55,157 nucleotides of DNA, from the NCBI GenBank assembly GCA_903918115.1, contig CAIXDG010000013.1, positions 1 to 55,157 of the forward strand, written 5' to 3'. The translations under genes were made by a program, and so were the position numbers. The DNA is from an uncultured beta proteobacterium (GTDB taxonomy: Bacteria; Pseudomonadota; Gammaproteobacteria; Burkholderiales; Burkholderiaceae). Shown here piece after piece: positions 7,707 to 16,706 of this stretch (position 1 is its first letter; each line of letters opens with the position of its first letter). The notes below the pieces were generated by a model. The model was not told the DNA's origin. It was given only the letters and a program-made list of their open reading frames with translations, and searched no databases.

Positions 7707-8208
7707 CGCTTGACTCTTTTAGTAAGCGAAAAATTTCTCGATACGATTTTGGGGGTTTATTGAGCTCCTTCTCTTTGCGGGCGCTACGGATAAGGTTTCG
7801 CATCTTTTGAATTTCTAAAGTCGGGTAGAGTTCTATTAGCTTCGTTAGTGCGCTGTCATCAGCGATGAGTTTATCGCGCATTGCTTCGAAGCGATGCATT
7901 TTTGCGGTTTCTGCGCGACTGAGCCCTTGAATTGCGTCTAGGCGTAACTGAATGGCAGCAATATCAGCCTCATCTAAAAAGCGCATCAACTTGCCCAAAT
8001 GCTGTTTATGTCTTTTGATCGCCCCAAAGGTCTTGATCTTTTTAGTTTCAGCAATTTCAGCGCGCAAGCTATCTTCGATGGGAATGCTATTTAGCGCATC
8101 GCTACTGAGCTCGGATAGTACCTCAGCCAATTTTTGACGTTGGATCATTTGGCGTTTGAGCTCGGATTTGCTGGGCCCTAGGTCTGCTTCATCTATTTTA
8201 ATAATCAT
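7699..8208 (-). CDS. darP: Ribosome-maturation protein DarP (YjgA/DUF615)
   Basis: A 169-residue highly charged, helical protein matching the YjgA/DUF615 family. DarP associates with late 50S precursors and helps 23S rRNA mature. The family pattern is clear: a P-S-K-S-E-x-K-R start, then K-T-F-G-A-I-K-R-H-K-Q-H-L-G-K-L-M-R in the middle and a basic R-x-L-I-R-x-A-R-K-E-K stretch towards the end. Length is usual. It stands alone on this strand between two Bug genes, with its 3' end overlapping the terminator of the upstream unit. Confidence 0.87.
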   Translation of the reverse strand: MIIKIDEADLGPSKSELKRQMIQRQKLAEVLSELSSDALNSIPIEDSLRAEIAETKKIKTFGAIKRHKQHLGKLMRFLDEADIAAIQLRLDAIQGLSRAETAKMHRFEAMRDKLIADDSALTKLIELYPTLEIQKMRNLIRSARKEKELNKPPKSYREIFRLLKESSEN

Positions 8209-8255
8209 GACTCATTTTAACCATCCAAGCGTAATTTTTAGTTAAGATAGTGGCT

Positions 8256-9239
8256 ATGAAGCGATCCCCTTTCTTGCGATCATTGGTGTGTGCTTTGTTA
8301 GCTAGTTTTGGCTTAGGGCTTGCATGCAATGTTCAAGCAGCTTTTCCTGACAAACCAATCAAAATTGTGATTGGTTTTCCAGCTGGTGGGCCGTTGGATG
8401 CCCATATCCGGCTTTTAACTGACAAGTTGCAGGGTATCTTAGGGCAGCCTGTGCTAGTTGATTACAAAGCGGGGGCCGGGGGCACAGTAGGCGCACTTTT
8501 TGTCGCCCAAGCGCCTGCAGATGGCTACACATTATTGCTCGCGAACACAGGCACGATGGTCATTAACCCAGCTATTTACACACCGCCTCCCTACATTTTG
8601 CTGACGGATTTTCAACCCGTGGCTCGTACAGCCCAACAAGCCCTTGGCTTAATTGTCAATAACGAAGTGCCTGTCAAAACCCTCAAGGAATTTATCGCTT
8701 ACGCTAAGGCCAATCCTGGCAAGCTCAATTATGGCTCAGCGGGAAATGGTGGCATTTCTCATTTGGTTCCTGAAATGCTTAAACATGAAACTGGCATTGA
8801 CATTGTCCATATTCCTTTCAAAGGAAGTGCTCCAGCCTTTACTGATTTGATGGCTGGACATGTGCAATTTATGGCTGAATCAATTCCACAAGTGGCTAAT
8901 TACGCCAAGCAAGGCAAAATTAAAGTGTTAGCAGTAACTAGTAAAACGAGAAGCATTGCGTTACCCGATGTACCAACTGTTATTGAAACAGGCGTTGCTA
9001 ATTTAGAGGTAGTTGGATTTTATGGAATACTTGCGCCACGTAATACGCCGCCTGAAATTATTCAAAAACTGAGTAATGCATTTAAGCAGACTCTTGAAAC
9101 TTCAGCGATTCAGGAGCGCATGATTGCTCAGGGCGCTGAGCCAGCTTTTATGAGCGCCGATCAATTCACTAAATTTTTGACGCTTGAAACCCCTCGCTGG
9201 GCTAAAGTTGTTAAGCAGGCCGGCGCAAAGTTAGATTAA
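8256..9239 (+). CDS. Bug-type periplasmic substrate-binding protein (2)
   Basis: A 327-residue TctC/Bug receptor with a clear signal peptide ending at V-Q-A before AFPDKPIK. Hallmarks: IVIGFPAGGPLD, DYKAGAGG, ADGYT and IPFKGSAPA. A GTG two codons upstream is an alternative start; I chose ATG at 8256. There is no Shine-Dalgarno; TAAGAT ends seven bases before the ATG, so the mRNA may be leaderless. It is an isolated gene without transporter membrane subunits, divergent from darP and convergent with mscS. Ligand unknown. Confidence 0.87.
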   Translation: MKRSPFLRSLVCALLASFGLGLACNVQAAFPDKPIKIVIGFPAGGPLDAHIRLLTDKLQGILGQPVLVDYKAGAGGTVGALFVAQAPADGYTLLLANTGTMVINPAIYTPPPYILLTDFQPVARTAQQALGLIVNNEVPVKTLKEFIAYAKANPGKLNYGSAGNGGISHLVPEMLKHETGIDIVHIPFKGSAPAFTDLMAGHVQFMAESIPQVANYAKQGKIKVLAVTSKTRSIALPDVPTVIETGVANLEVVGFYGILAPRNTPPEIIQKLSNAFKQTLETSAIQERMIAQGAEPAFMSADQFTKFLTLETPRWAKVVKQAGAKLD

Positions 9240-9241
9240 AT

Positions 9242-10066
9242 TTATTGATTGATTAAGAAATTTTGCCCCGACATTTTTGGGGTAAATCCAGCTTTTTCTA
9301 ATGTTTCTAAAATGACTTTATTGGTTGCAAAATGGACTGGTGTGTAATCCAATGCGCTGCAGCAAGGACGTACGACTAAGACTGGACCTACTAAATTCAG
9401 ATCTCCAATATCGATCACTACAGCTGGGTTAGGGAGTACACCCGGTATAGCGGCTACTTTTTCACGTAGCAAAGCAATTGCAGCTTGATAGTCTACCCCG
9501 CTAGTGAGCTGCACTTTAAGATTTAACCGCCTATACGAATTACTACTAAAGTTTTGAATTGTGTCGCCAAAAATTTTATTATTACCGATGATTGTTGCGA
9601 CGTTATCCGAGGTAGTTATGGTTGTGGAGAAGAGGCCAATATAGCTAATATTGCCATTAATGCCGCCTGCAATGACATAGTCGCCCACTTTGAATGGCCG
9701 CAGGACAATGAGAAAAATACCAGCCGCTAAGTTTGCTAATAATCCGGCCCAGGCTGCGCCAATGGTAATGCCAAGGGTGGCGAATAGCGCGGCAAAGCTA
9801 GTCGTTTGGAGACCAAAATTGCCTAAGATGCCAATGATCAGCAGAATATTCAGAGTTACTGAAATTGCTGCGGAAACATAGTTTTCAACGGTTGGGTCTA
9901 AAACCCTTTTTTCCATCCATGCGCGTACTAACTTGACTGTAAAACTAATTAAAGCGCGCCCAATAAACCAAAATAAAATCGCTGCAACAATTTTTAAGCC
10001 AATATCCGTTAAGGCAGTGAGAATAATATTTTGTATACCAGCGAAATCGATGTCAGGTAGATTCAT
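9242..10066 (-). CDS. Small-conductance mechanosensitive channel (MscS)
   Basis: A 274-residue inner-membrane channel with three N-terminal membrane helices and a cytoplasmic beta/alpha domain, close to E. coli MscS in length. The pore helix region reads GITIGAAWAGLLANLAAG, followed by RPFKVGDYV, which is the highly conserved MscS signature. Such channels open under membrane tension to release solutes after osmotic downshock. It lies two bases downstream of the DUF4239 gene, so both are probably translated from one message, which may mean the two proteins work together. Confidence 0.9.
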   Translation of the reverse strand: MNLPDIDFAGIQNIILTALTDIGLKIVAAILFWFIGRALISFTVKLVRAWMEKRVLDPTVENYVSAAISVTLNILLIIGILGNFGLQTTSFAALFATLGITIGAAWAGLLANLAAGIFLIVLRPFKVGDYVIAGGINGNISYIGLFSTTITTSDNVATIIGNNKIFGDTIQNFSSNSYRRLNLKVQLTSGVDYQAAIALLREKVAAIPGVLPNPAVVIDIGDLNLVGPVLVVRPCCSALDYTPVHFATNKVILETLEKAGFTPKMSGQNFLINQ

Positions 10067-10068
10067 AA

Positions 10069-10845
10069 TTAAAGTTTGTTGAGTTGCAGATCAAGACTGA
10101 TTAAATTGACGGGCAAAACTTTGATAATGCCGTGGCGCGGGCCATCAATATCAGCAATCAGAAAAAATGAGGCTGAGACGACAAAGGGGATCGATAAAAA
10201 AAGGATGCGATTAGCTCTAAAAGTAGTGGCGCTAAAACCTACTGCGATACTTGCAAAAATAGCGATGATAAACAGTAAAGTCCAAGCGGCAGGGGGTATG
10301 CGATTAAGCCACGCAGCTTCGGTATCGCTAGCAGAATTAATCACATCATTCATGCCCGTTGCGACTAAGGCGTTAATTGGCGTTTGCTGCGCTTTTACTA
10401 CAGGCAGAATTGTGGTCCAAAGCAGGTTTTGTTGGCGGAATACTTCGATGCTCAGTTTTTGAATTTCAGTGGGATTTAGGGCTTGGTATTCAGCGATCCG
10501 ATATTGCAAGTATTTTTTGAGTTGCAATTTTGCCTCGGAAGCAGCTGCAGTGGGTAATAGATCAGCGCGTAAATATTCGGTACCTATAGCATTTGCTTCT
10601 GCCTCTTCGTAAAGTTTGCGTTGGTCATAGCGATTAATTGACATTGAAAAGGTAAAGCCAATCATGAGGGCCAATAAAGTGAGTGTGGCATTTTGCACAA
10701 TAGAGGCATCAGTGGTACTTCGAGGATTGCGTTTAAATTCAATGCGTCGAAGGGCTGCGCCCAGCGATACTGCTGCCGCGAGAGCTACAAAGGTGATTAG
10801 CAGCACCCACAGCGGGTGGTCAAGAATTGGGCGGATCAGATTCAT
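10069..10845 (-). CDS. DUF4239-type (bestrophin-like) membrane protein
   Basis: A 258-residue membrane protein with two hydrophobic segments near the N-terminus, a soluble central helical region rich in E, A and L, and two more near the C-terminus. The pattern T-L-L-A-L-M-I-G-F-T-F-S-M followed by R-Y-D-x-R-x-x-x-Y-E-E-A-N-A-I-G-T fits the DUF4239 family, which is described as bestrophin-like; its function is not known. I chose the internal ATG at 10845 because the longer frame would begin inside or next to the upstream terminator hairpin. mscS follows with only two bases between. Confidence 0.75.
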   Translation of the reverse strand: MNLIRPILDHPLWVLLITFVALAAAVSLGAALRRIEFKRNPRSTTDASIVQNATLTLLALMIGFTFSMSINRYDQRKLYEEAEANAIGTEYLRADLLPTAAASEAKLQLKKYLQYRIAEYQALNPTEIQKLSIEVFRQQNLLWTTILPVVKAQQTPINALVATGMNDVINSASDTEAAWLNRIPPAAWTLLFIIAIFASIAVGFSATTFRANRILFLSIPFVVSASFFLIADIDGPRHGIIKVLPVNLISLDLQLNKL

Positions 10846-10873
10846 CGGTACATTATAGAGATTAGCTTTTAAT

Positions 10874-10907
10874 AAAAAAGCCGCTAGCATTGAGTAGCGG
10901 CTTTTTA
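10874..10907 (-). terminator. Strong, bidirectional-looking intrinsic terminator
   Basis: AAAAAGCCGCTA and TAGCGGCTTTTT make a long GC-rich stem with a short loop, flanked by T-runs read from either strand. On the minus strand it ends the cytochrome b561/YceI unit and separates it from the DUF4239-mscS pair. Confidence 0.88.
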
Positions 10908-10944
10908 TTATCTACCATTGTATTAGTAGGCTTTATTTGAGTCC

Positions 10945-11532
10945 TTAAGAACCTTTTTTTGCCTCAATAGCAATTCGAATCGTGACCTCATCGCCTACTG
11001 CAGGTACATTTTTGCCCATATTAAATTCTGAGCGTTTTACTTTTGTAATGGCATTAGCGCCGCAAAAATCTACCCCAAACATAGGATGTTTTCTGCAATC
11101 AAAGTTAGTGACCTCAAGTGATACAGGCTTGCTAACACCTTTTAAGGTAAGAGTGCCCTGCATACCGGTTAATTTTTCACCTGAGAAAGTAAATTTATCT
11201 GCTTTAAAGGTAGCAGTTGGAAACTGTGTGGTGGATAAATAGTCTTCAGCTTGAATATGACTATTAAAAGCGCTAGAGCTTGTATCGACTGACTTAGTGT
11301 CGATCGTAATATCTGCTTTACCGGTTTTTGCGGCTGGATCAATCGTGATCGTGCCACTGACAGTATTAAAGCGGCTGGTTTGAGTAGATAGACCAAGATG
11401 GTTATAAGAAAACTCGGCAAAAGTATGGTTTGCTTCTGTTGTATAAGTTTCAGGCGCGGCGCTCACGTGAATGCTGAGGCCAAATACTAAGCCAATGGCG
11501 GCTACAGACTTGCTAAATAACGTTACTTTCAT
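10945..11532 (-). CDS. YceI family periplasmic lipid-binding protein (1)
   Basis: A 195-residue secreted protein with a signal peptide ending near V-S-A-A (about residue 26). YceI proteins are beta-barrels like lipocalins that bind isoprenoids such as ubiquinone precursors. The family pattern is visible: ANHTFAEFSYNHLG, then IDTKSVDTSS, a D-Y-L-x-x-x-Q-F-P-T-A-T-F block and VSLEVTNFDC. GGAGAAA precedes the ATG. It is the last gene of the cytochrome b561-YceI-YceI unit and is followed by a strong terminator. Confidence 0.9.
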   Translation of the reverse strand: MKVTLFSKSVAAIGLVFGLSIHVSAAPETYTTEANHTFAEFSYNHLGLSTQTSRFNTVSGTITIDPAAKTGKADITIDTKSVDTSSSAFNSHIQAEDYLSTTQFPTATFKADKFTFSGEKLTGMQGTLTLKGVSKPVSLEVTNFDCRKHPMFGVDFCGANAITKVKRSEFNMGKNVPAVGDEVTIRIAIEAKKGS

Positions 11533-11576
11533 TGATTTCTCCGATGTTAATTAAATAGATGGGGAAGCAGACTGGC

Positions 11577-12167
11577 TTATTTGGGGTTTAAAACTAAGTG
11601 AACCTTGACTGGGACTTCATTGGCGACGGATTTGGTATCGGCCCAGGCTGCCGCTCCCAAATCATAACTGAGACGCATTAATTCAAAACTACCGTTAAAG
11701 ATCATTTGCTTACCTTGGGCTTGATAGTCGGCTACCATGATTAGAGGTAGGGTTTTGTTTTTAATGGTGAGCTTACCCTTGATTTCGAGTTTATTAGCAC
11801 CTAATTTTTTAATGGCTTCAGAGACAAATTGCGCCCGCGGAAAAACTTTGCTGTTAAACCACTCTTTGCCTTGCGCTTCATCTCGTAACTCATCGCCACC
11901 AGCATTAAAGCTAGCCAATGCAATCCAGATATCTGCTTTAGCTTTTTCCGGATTATCCGGATTAAAATTAACTACGCCACCAAACTGATCGAAGCTGCCA
12001 TTAATAGTGGAGCCCATTAATTTACTCGTAAAATTAATCTTACTTTTGGCGGTATCAATGGCATTAAATTCAATTGCTAGAGCGTGAGCAGAAAATAGCA
12101 TGAATGCAATGTATGCAAAGGCGTTGATTCCCCTTAATTTTAAAAACGATAAGCGTAAAAATTGCAT
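11577..12167 (-). CDS. YceI family periplasmic lipid-binding protein (2)
   Basis: A 196-residue YceI protein, clearly diverged from its downstream neighbour. It starts with a basic segment and hydrophobic core ending near S-A-H-A-L-A. The mature part has the family arrangement (K-I-N-F-T-S-K-L-M-G-S-T, then W-F-N-S-K-V-F-P-R-A-Q-F). I chose ATG 12167 over an upstream in-frame ATG at 12221, which would overlap the cytochrome gene and bury the signal peptide behind 18 polar residues. Two YceI genes after a cytochrome b561 suggest an electron-carrier or quinone-linked role. Confidence 0.87.
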   Translation of the reverse strand: MQFLRLSFLKLRGINAFAYIAFMLFSAHALAIEFNAIDTAKSKINFTSKLMGSTINGSFDQFGGVVNFNPDNPEKAKADIWIALASFNAGGDELRDEAQGKEWFNSKVFPRAQFVSEAIKKLGANKLEIKGKLTIKNKTLPLIMVADYQAQGKQMIFNGSFELMRLSYDLGAAAWADTKSVANEVPVKVHLVLNPK

Positions 12168-12186
12168 TTTTAACCGGCCTGCTGCC

Positions 12187-12717
12187 TTATTTAAAAAACG
12201 ACATTCGTTTAAGTAGGCCATCTTTATCCCAGAAATGGTGTTTTAAGGCTGCCAGCACATGCAGGGCAACTAAACTAATTAATATATTAGCTAAAATTTC
12301 ATGAGTTTGTTTAAGCAAGATCCCAGTTGCTTTGTCTTTTAAAACTAAGTCAGGTAATTCATAGAGCCCAAAATAGTTGACGGTATAGCCTTTAGCAGAG
12401 CTCATTAGCCAGCCAACGATGGGGATGGTAATCATTAGTAAATAGAGGGCTAAGTGGGTGAGTTGCATGATCCGTTCTTGCCAGGCGGGTAGGCGAACAG
12501 CTAATTCTGGGGCTGGATGCGTTGCGCGCCAAAAGAGGCGTACAAAAACCAGCCATAAAACAGTCAACCCAAGCCATTTATGCCAGCTAATGGCCAAAAT
12601 GCGATCGGGGCTTACGGGCATGCCAGCTGCAATTTGGGCTATGGTCCAGGTCGTCAGTACCACTATTGCCATAATCCAGTGCAGGGAAATAGCAATATGG
12701 GAATAACGCTGTTTCAT
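12187..12717 (-). CDS. Cytochrome b561 (YceJ-like)
   Basis: A 176-residue inner-membrane di-heme cytochrome with four membrane helices. Candidate heme-ligand histidines sit in HIAISLHW, HKWLG, HLALYLL and the C-terminal HEI...ALHVLAALKHH block. Family members pass electrons between quinols and periplasmic partners. The pairing with yceI genes matches the yceJ-yceI arrangement known from E. coli. It is the first gene of the unit and has no obvious Shine-Dalgarno. It is divergent from the cyclopropane fatty acid synthase gene. Confidence 0.88.
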   Translation of the reverse strand: MKQRYSHIAISLHWIMAIVVLTTWTIAQIAAGMPVSPDRILAISWHKWLGLTVLWLVFVRLFWRATHPAPELAVRLPAWQERIMQLTHLALYLLMITIPIVGWLMSSAKGYTVNYFGLYELPDLVLKDKATGILLKQTHEILANILISLVALHVLAALKHHFWDKDGLLKRMSFFK

Positions 12718-12796
12718 CGTTTTGCTTTAAAAATATAAAAATCGATTGTAGAATGTTTATAGAATATTAACTTGCCTAGTCTAATCTGTTGATTTA

Positions 12797-13969
12797 ATGA
12801 TGAATTCTATTAGTCAGCCATACCTAACCGAGCAGAGTGCGCCTCCCCCCGTTTTGGTGGAGTTATTTTCGCATTGTGGGATTGCAATCAATGGCTCAAA
12901 CCCATGGGATATTCAAGTCCATAACCCTAAGGTATACGATGCGATTTTGTCTAAATGGTCGCTCGGCTTGGGCGAATCTTATATGGATGGGTATTGGGAT
13001 TGTGCACAGCTTGATGAAATGATTTGTCGCTTGCTCAGCAAAGATCTCAATGAAACTGTACGCGGTTTTGCGCGTGTGCGAATGGTTGGGGAAGTCTTAC
13101 GCGCGAAATTATTTAATTTGCAATCTAAAGAACGCGCGTTTCAGGTTGGTGAGCAACACTATGATATTGGTAACGATATTTTTGAACGAATGCTTGATCC
13201 ACGGATGATGTATTCCTGCGCTTATTGGGAGAAGGCCAGTAATTTAGCGCAAGCCCAAGATGACAAATTAGAAATGATTTGTCGTAAATTACAACTTAAG
13301 CCTGGCGAAAAATTATTAGAAATTGGTTGTGGTTGGGGTGGTTTAGCTGCCTATGCAGCTAAAAATTACGGCGTAGAAGTAATTGGCATTACGGTTTCTA
13401 AGGAGCAGCAGGCATTAGCGCAAGAGCGCTGCGCTGGGCTACCCGTCACAATTGAGCTAATTGATTATCGTGATTTACAGGGCACCTTTGACAAGATTGT
13501 TTCCGTTGGGATGTTTGAGCATGTGGGCGAAAAAAATTACATTGCCTACTTTGATGCTGCCAAGCGGCTATTAAAAGATGATGGGTTATTTTTATTACAC
13601 ACCATAGGTAGTGATGTAGAGGTTACCCGCACTGACCCATGGATTGATCGTTATATTTTTCCTAACGGCAAGATTCCATGTTCAGCAGAACTTACAAGCG
13701 CGTTAGACGGCCGTTTTTTAATTGAAGACTGGCATAACTTTGGACAAGATTACGATAAAACCTTACTTGCTTGGTATGCTAACTTTGCCCAAACTTGGCC
13801 GCAGGTTGCAAGTGAATACAGTGAGCGCTTTTATCGGATGTGGTCTTACTATCTACTGTCATGCGCTGGTTTTTTTCGTTCGCGTCAAGGTCAATTGTGG
13901 CAATTAGTCTTAAGTAAACGCTCGCGTCGCGAAGTTTATCGTTCGATGAGGCCATTTCCAGCCCCCTAA
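12797..13969 (+). CDS. cfa: Cyclopropane-fatty-acyl-phospholipid synthase
   Basis: A 390-residue SAM-dependent methyltransferase that adds a methylene bridge to unsaturated acyl chains of membrane phospholipids. Visible: HYDIGND at 121-127, the SAM motif I LEIGCGWGG at 174-182, a MFEHVG block, and the C-terminal L-S-C-A-G-F-F-R-S-R segment holding the conserved cysteine. Length is close to that of E. coli Cfa. Two ATGs stand in tandem; either could start the protein. There is no Shine-Dalgarno, and TAATCT ends nine bases upstream. It appears to be a single-gene unit. Cyclopropane lipids usually protect against acid or stationary-phase stress. Confidence 0.93.
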   Translation: MMNSISQPYLTEQSAPPPVLVELFSHCGIAINGSNPWDIQVHNPKVYDAILSKWSLGLGESYMDGYWDCAQLDEMICRLLSKDLNETVRGFARVRMVGEVLRAKLFNLQSKERAFQVGEQHYDIGNDIFERMLDPRMMYSCAYWEKASNLAQAQDDKLEMICRKLQLKPGEKLLEIGCGWGGLAAYAAKNYGVEVIGITVSKEQQALAQERCAGLPVTIELIDYRDLQGTFDKIVSVGMFEHVGEKNYIAYFDAAKRLLKDDGLFLLHTIGSDVEVTRTDPWIDRYIFPNGKIPCSAELTSALDGRFLIEDWHNFGQDYDKTLLAWYANFAQTWPQVASEYSERFYRMWSYYLLSCAGFFRSRQGQLWQLVLSKRSRREVYRSMRPFPAP

Positions 13970-14022
13970 TTTCCCCGTGGTATTCTGAACTTATTAAAAT
14001 TAATACTAATAGGGGAGGCATA

Positions 14023-15072
14023 GTGCATAAAATTAGTCAGCGTTTGCTCATTCTTTTTTCGGTACTCCTAATTTCATCCTGGCAGGTCAGCGCAGCACCT
14101 AAATTAGTGATGACTGAATATATGGTGCCCAGTGATACTCCGGGTATCTCTTTATACGTACGCAATAAACATCCAGAAGGCATGAAGCAATTTAGCCCGG
14201 ATAAGACCTTGCTATATGTACACGGCTCTACCTATCCCTCAGAAACTGCCTTTGATTTAAGTTTAGGTGGCATCTCGTGGATGGAATATATCGCTGAACG
14301 TGGCTACGATGTATGGTTAGTTGACTTAAGGGGATATGGCAAATCAACCCGTCCGGCCGAGTTAGATTTACCTGCAGAGCAGAATCCACCTTTGGTGCGT
14401 ACTGAGGTTGCTGTTAGTGATGTTAGTAGCGCCGTAAATTTTATTTTAAAAAAACGGGCGATTAATAAAATGAATTTACTGGGATGGTCTTGGGGCACGA
14501 CTATTATGGGTAAATACACTGCTGAAAATAATCAGAAAGTAAATAAACTCGTCTTGTATGCTCCCCAGTGGTTGCGACAAGGCGGGGCGGCGCTAACAGA
14601 CAAGGGCGGTGCCTTAGGGGCTTATCGGGTAGTCAGTGTAGAGGACGCTAGGAGCCGCAAATCTGCTGGAGTTCCCGAGTATGCGCAAGCAACCTTAATG
14701 CCGGCAGGTTGGTTTGAGAAGTGGGCTGATGCCACTTTTGAAACAGATCCTTGGGGGAAAAATCAAAATCCAAAAAAATTGCGGGCCCCTAACGGCACAG
14801 TTCAAGATACACGTGAATTTTGGGCGGTAGGTAAGCCCCTTTATGATCCTAAGAAAATTACAGTCCCAGTCATGCTGGTTCATGCTGAATGGGATGCTGA
14901 CTTACCTAGTTATATGCTACAGGAATATTTTAAGCAATTAACTAATACACCCTATCGCATATTATTGGAAATTAGTGAAGGCACGCACTCGATCATTATG
15001 GAAAAAAATCGTATGTTAATGTTTGATGGAGTACAACTATTTTTAGATAAAAATTTCGTGGCAGAGAAATAG
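14023..15072 (+). CDS. Secreted alpha/beta hydrolase
   Basis: A 349-residue enzyme of the alpha/beta hydrolase fold with an N-terminal signal peptide ending near V-S-A-A-P (residue 25). The nucleophile elbow is G-W-S-W-G with Ser156; the oxyanion-hole motif is YVHGST at 65-70; the acid is probably Asp291 or Asp293; the catalytic His is His322 in G-T-H-S. The triad looks complete, so an active esterase or lipase-like enzyme in the periplasm or outside is likely; the substrate is unknown. The start is GTG with GGGGAGG seven bases upstream. Confidence 0.83.
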   Translation: MHKISQRLLILFSVLLISSWQVSAAPKLVMTEYMVPSDTPGISLYVRNKHPEGMKQFSPDKTLLYVHGSTYPSETAFDLSLGGISWMEYIAERGYDVWLVDLRGYGKSTRPAELDLPAEQNPPLVRTEVAVSDVSSAVNFILKKRAINKMNLLGWSWGTTIMGKYTAENNQKVNKLVLYAPQWLRQGGAALTDKGGALGAYRVVSVEDARSRKSAGVPEYAQATLMPAGWFEKWADATFETDPWGKNQNPKKLRAPNGTVQDTREFWAVGKPLYDPKKITVPVMLVHAEWDADLPSYMLQEYFKQLTNTPYRILLEISEGTHSIIMEKNRMLMFDGVQLFLDKNFVAEK

Positions 15073-15124
15073 ATCCACATTACCTAGTAAGATACCTATT
15101 CATTAAGATTAATTAAGGAAAGTC

Positions 15125-15703
15125 ATGACAAGCACACAAACCCCTCAACTCACTACGTTGCAAGCTACCGTACTTGGTAAAGTTGCACATAATGCAAATT
15201 TACTGATTGGTTTGGGCGTGATGATGTTGGTCTTAGGCACTATTGGTTTTTTTGGACAAACCGTGTTTTCGCTCATCTCAGTTAGCGTTTTGGGTGGTTT
15301 CGCGATTGCTGCTGGTTTATTACAGGGCTATCACGCGATGCAATCACATGGCTGGAAGTCGGTTGGTATTCAGTTGATAATGTCGATTCTTTACATTGTT
15401 GCTGGCTTATATGTTTGTTTTTTCCCCTTAGCTAGCCTGGCTGGATTAACACTTTGGTTGGCGGTTTTCTTTTTCTTTTCTGGCCTATTACGTATTTTTC
15501 AAGCCTTTCAGCACCGCCTGATGAATGGTTGGGTATGGGCGGTAGTTTCTGGTTTGATATCCATCATCCTTGCTGCCTTAATTATGAGTAGTTGGCCTTC
15601 TTCTAGCCTTTGGGTTCCTGGGATGCTAATTGCAATTGAATTAGTACTACAAGGCTGGTCGCTCGTTATTATTGGTTCAGCTGCTAAAGCCTTGGCTAAG
15701 TAA
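15125..15703 (+). CDS. HdeD family membrane protein (DUF308)
   Basis: A 192-residue inner-membrane protein with about six hydrophobic segments, matching the HdeD/DUF308 acid-resistance family in length and in its repeated two-helix units (G-x-x-M-L-V-L-G-T-I-G and Y-I-V-A-G-L-Y). In E. coli HdeD is linked with acid tolerance at high cell density. A good AAGGAAA ribosome site precedes the ATG. An intrinsic terminator follows 35 bases after the stop, so it is probably transcribed with, or just after, the hydrolase gene. Confidence 0.8.
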   Translation: MTSTQTPQLTTLQATVLGKVAHNANLLIGLGVMMLVLGTIGFFGQTVFSLISVSVLGGFAIAAGLLQGYHAMQSHGWKSVGIQLIMSILYIVAGLYVCFFPLASLAGLTLWLAVFFFFSGLLRIFQAFQHRLMNGWVWAVVSGLISIILAALIMSSWPSSSLWVPGMLIAIELVLQGWSLVIIGSAAKALAK

Positions 15704-15738
15704 TTCGGTTCAAAAATTACCTTTTGATTATTAACACA

Positions 15739-15758
15739 ACCGCCTTCGGGCGGTTTTT
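15739..15758 (+). terminator. Intrinsic terminator
   Basis: AACCGCC-TTC-GGGCGGTT is a compact GC-rich hairpin with a stable tetraloop-like turn, followed by TTTTT. It lies only four bases before the next ATG, so the EamA gene has almost no room for its own promoter downstream of it. Confidence 0.85.
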
Positions 15759-15761
15759 AAC

Positions 15762-16706
15762 ATGCCTTCATCTCGTCATCACTTAACGTTAACTGCCGTC
15801 ACTTATCTAGTGCTGGCTACTATTTTATGGGGCGGTAACGCGATTGTTGGACGTTGGTTTGTCGGGCATTTGTCACCTGCGCTACTCAATTTATTTCGCT
15901 GGATGATCGCTGCTGCTGTATTAATGCCATTTGGCTGGAAAATTTTATTACCGCAAAGCCCACTGTGGCAGCATAAAAAACGTTTTTTCACCTTAAGCTT
16001 ATTGGGCGTGGGTTGTTATAACGCTTTTTTATATATTGCCCTTGAAACTTCTTCGCCCCTTAACGTCACTTTAATTGGTGCCAGTATGCCCATTTGGATG
16101 CTATTAGTAGGTTCCATTTTTTATCAAAATCGAATTCACCTATGGCAAATGCTTGGTGCAGTTGTATCAATTATTGGGGTTACAGTTGTTTTATCTCGTG
16201 GCGATTTAGATGGCATTTTAACCTTGGAGTTTGTGCCAGGCGATATGTTAATGGTTGCAGCCACTTTGTTGTGGGCGTGTTACAGCTGGATGCTCAGTAA
16301 GCCTGGCAAAAGCCCTGAAAAGCAATGGCGCTGGACTGAATTTTTATTAGCGCAAATTGTTTTAGGTTTAATTTGGTCATTTTTATTTGCCTCCCTTGAG
16401 TTTAGTTTGGGGCGATCACAAATCGATTTAAGTTCGACCCTATCTTGGCCCCTACTTATTTTTTGTGGCTTAGGACCAGCCCTGATTGCGTATCGCTGTT
16501 GGGGTGCCGGAGTGGCTATTGCAGGTCCAAATATTGCTGGATTTTTTGGGAATTTAATTCCTTTGTTTACTGCTCTTTTTGCCGCAGCCATTTTAGGTGA
16601 TATGCCGCATTTATTTCATGCTGCCGCCTTTGGTTTAATTGTCGCAGGCATAGTGATTTCATCTCAATTAACAGCGCCAAATAAAAATGCCTCTAATGAT
16701 TCATGA
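15762..16706 (+). CDS. EamA/DMT family transporter (1)
   Basis: A 314-residue inner-membrane protein with ten hydrophobic segments in two EamA halves. Typical motifs: I-L-W-G-G-N-A-I-V-G-R at the first helix and P-L-x-x-A-L-F-A-A-A-I-L-G-D in the last third. Family members export amino acids or other metabolites; the substrate is not visible. There is no Shine-Dalgarno, and the start sits just behind a terminator, so expression must come from read-through or from a promoter overlapping the hairpin. Confidence 0.85.
   Translation: MPSSRHHLTLTAVTYLVLATILWGGNAIVGRWFVGHLSPALLNLFRWMIAAAVLMPFGWKILLPQSPLWQHKKRFFTLSLLGVGCYNAFLYIALETSSPLNVTLIGASMPIWMLLVGSIFYQNRIHLWQMLGAVVSIIGVTVVLSRGDLDGILTLEFVPGDMLMVAATLLWACYSWMLSKPGKSPEKQWRWTEFLLAQIVLGLIWSFLFASLEFSLGRSQIDLSSTLSWPLLIFCGLGPALIAYRCWGAGVAIAGPNIAGFFGNLIPLFTALFAAAILGDMPHLFHAAAFGLIVAGIVISSQLTAPNKNASNDS

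Noticed and set aside
10076-10462. 128-codon frame opposite the DUF4239 gene
   Set aside because: The minus-strand protein has proper membrane segments and coupling to mscS; the plus frame has neither.
10945-12167. Tandem YceI genes as a recent duplication
   Set aside because: The two proteins share only the family pattern and differ strongly in sequence, so the duplication would be old.
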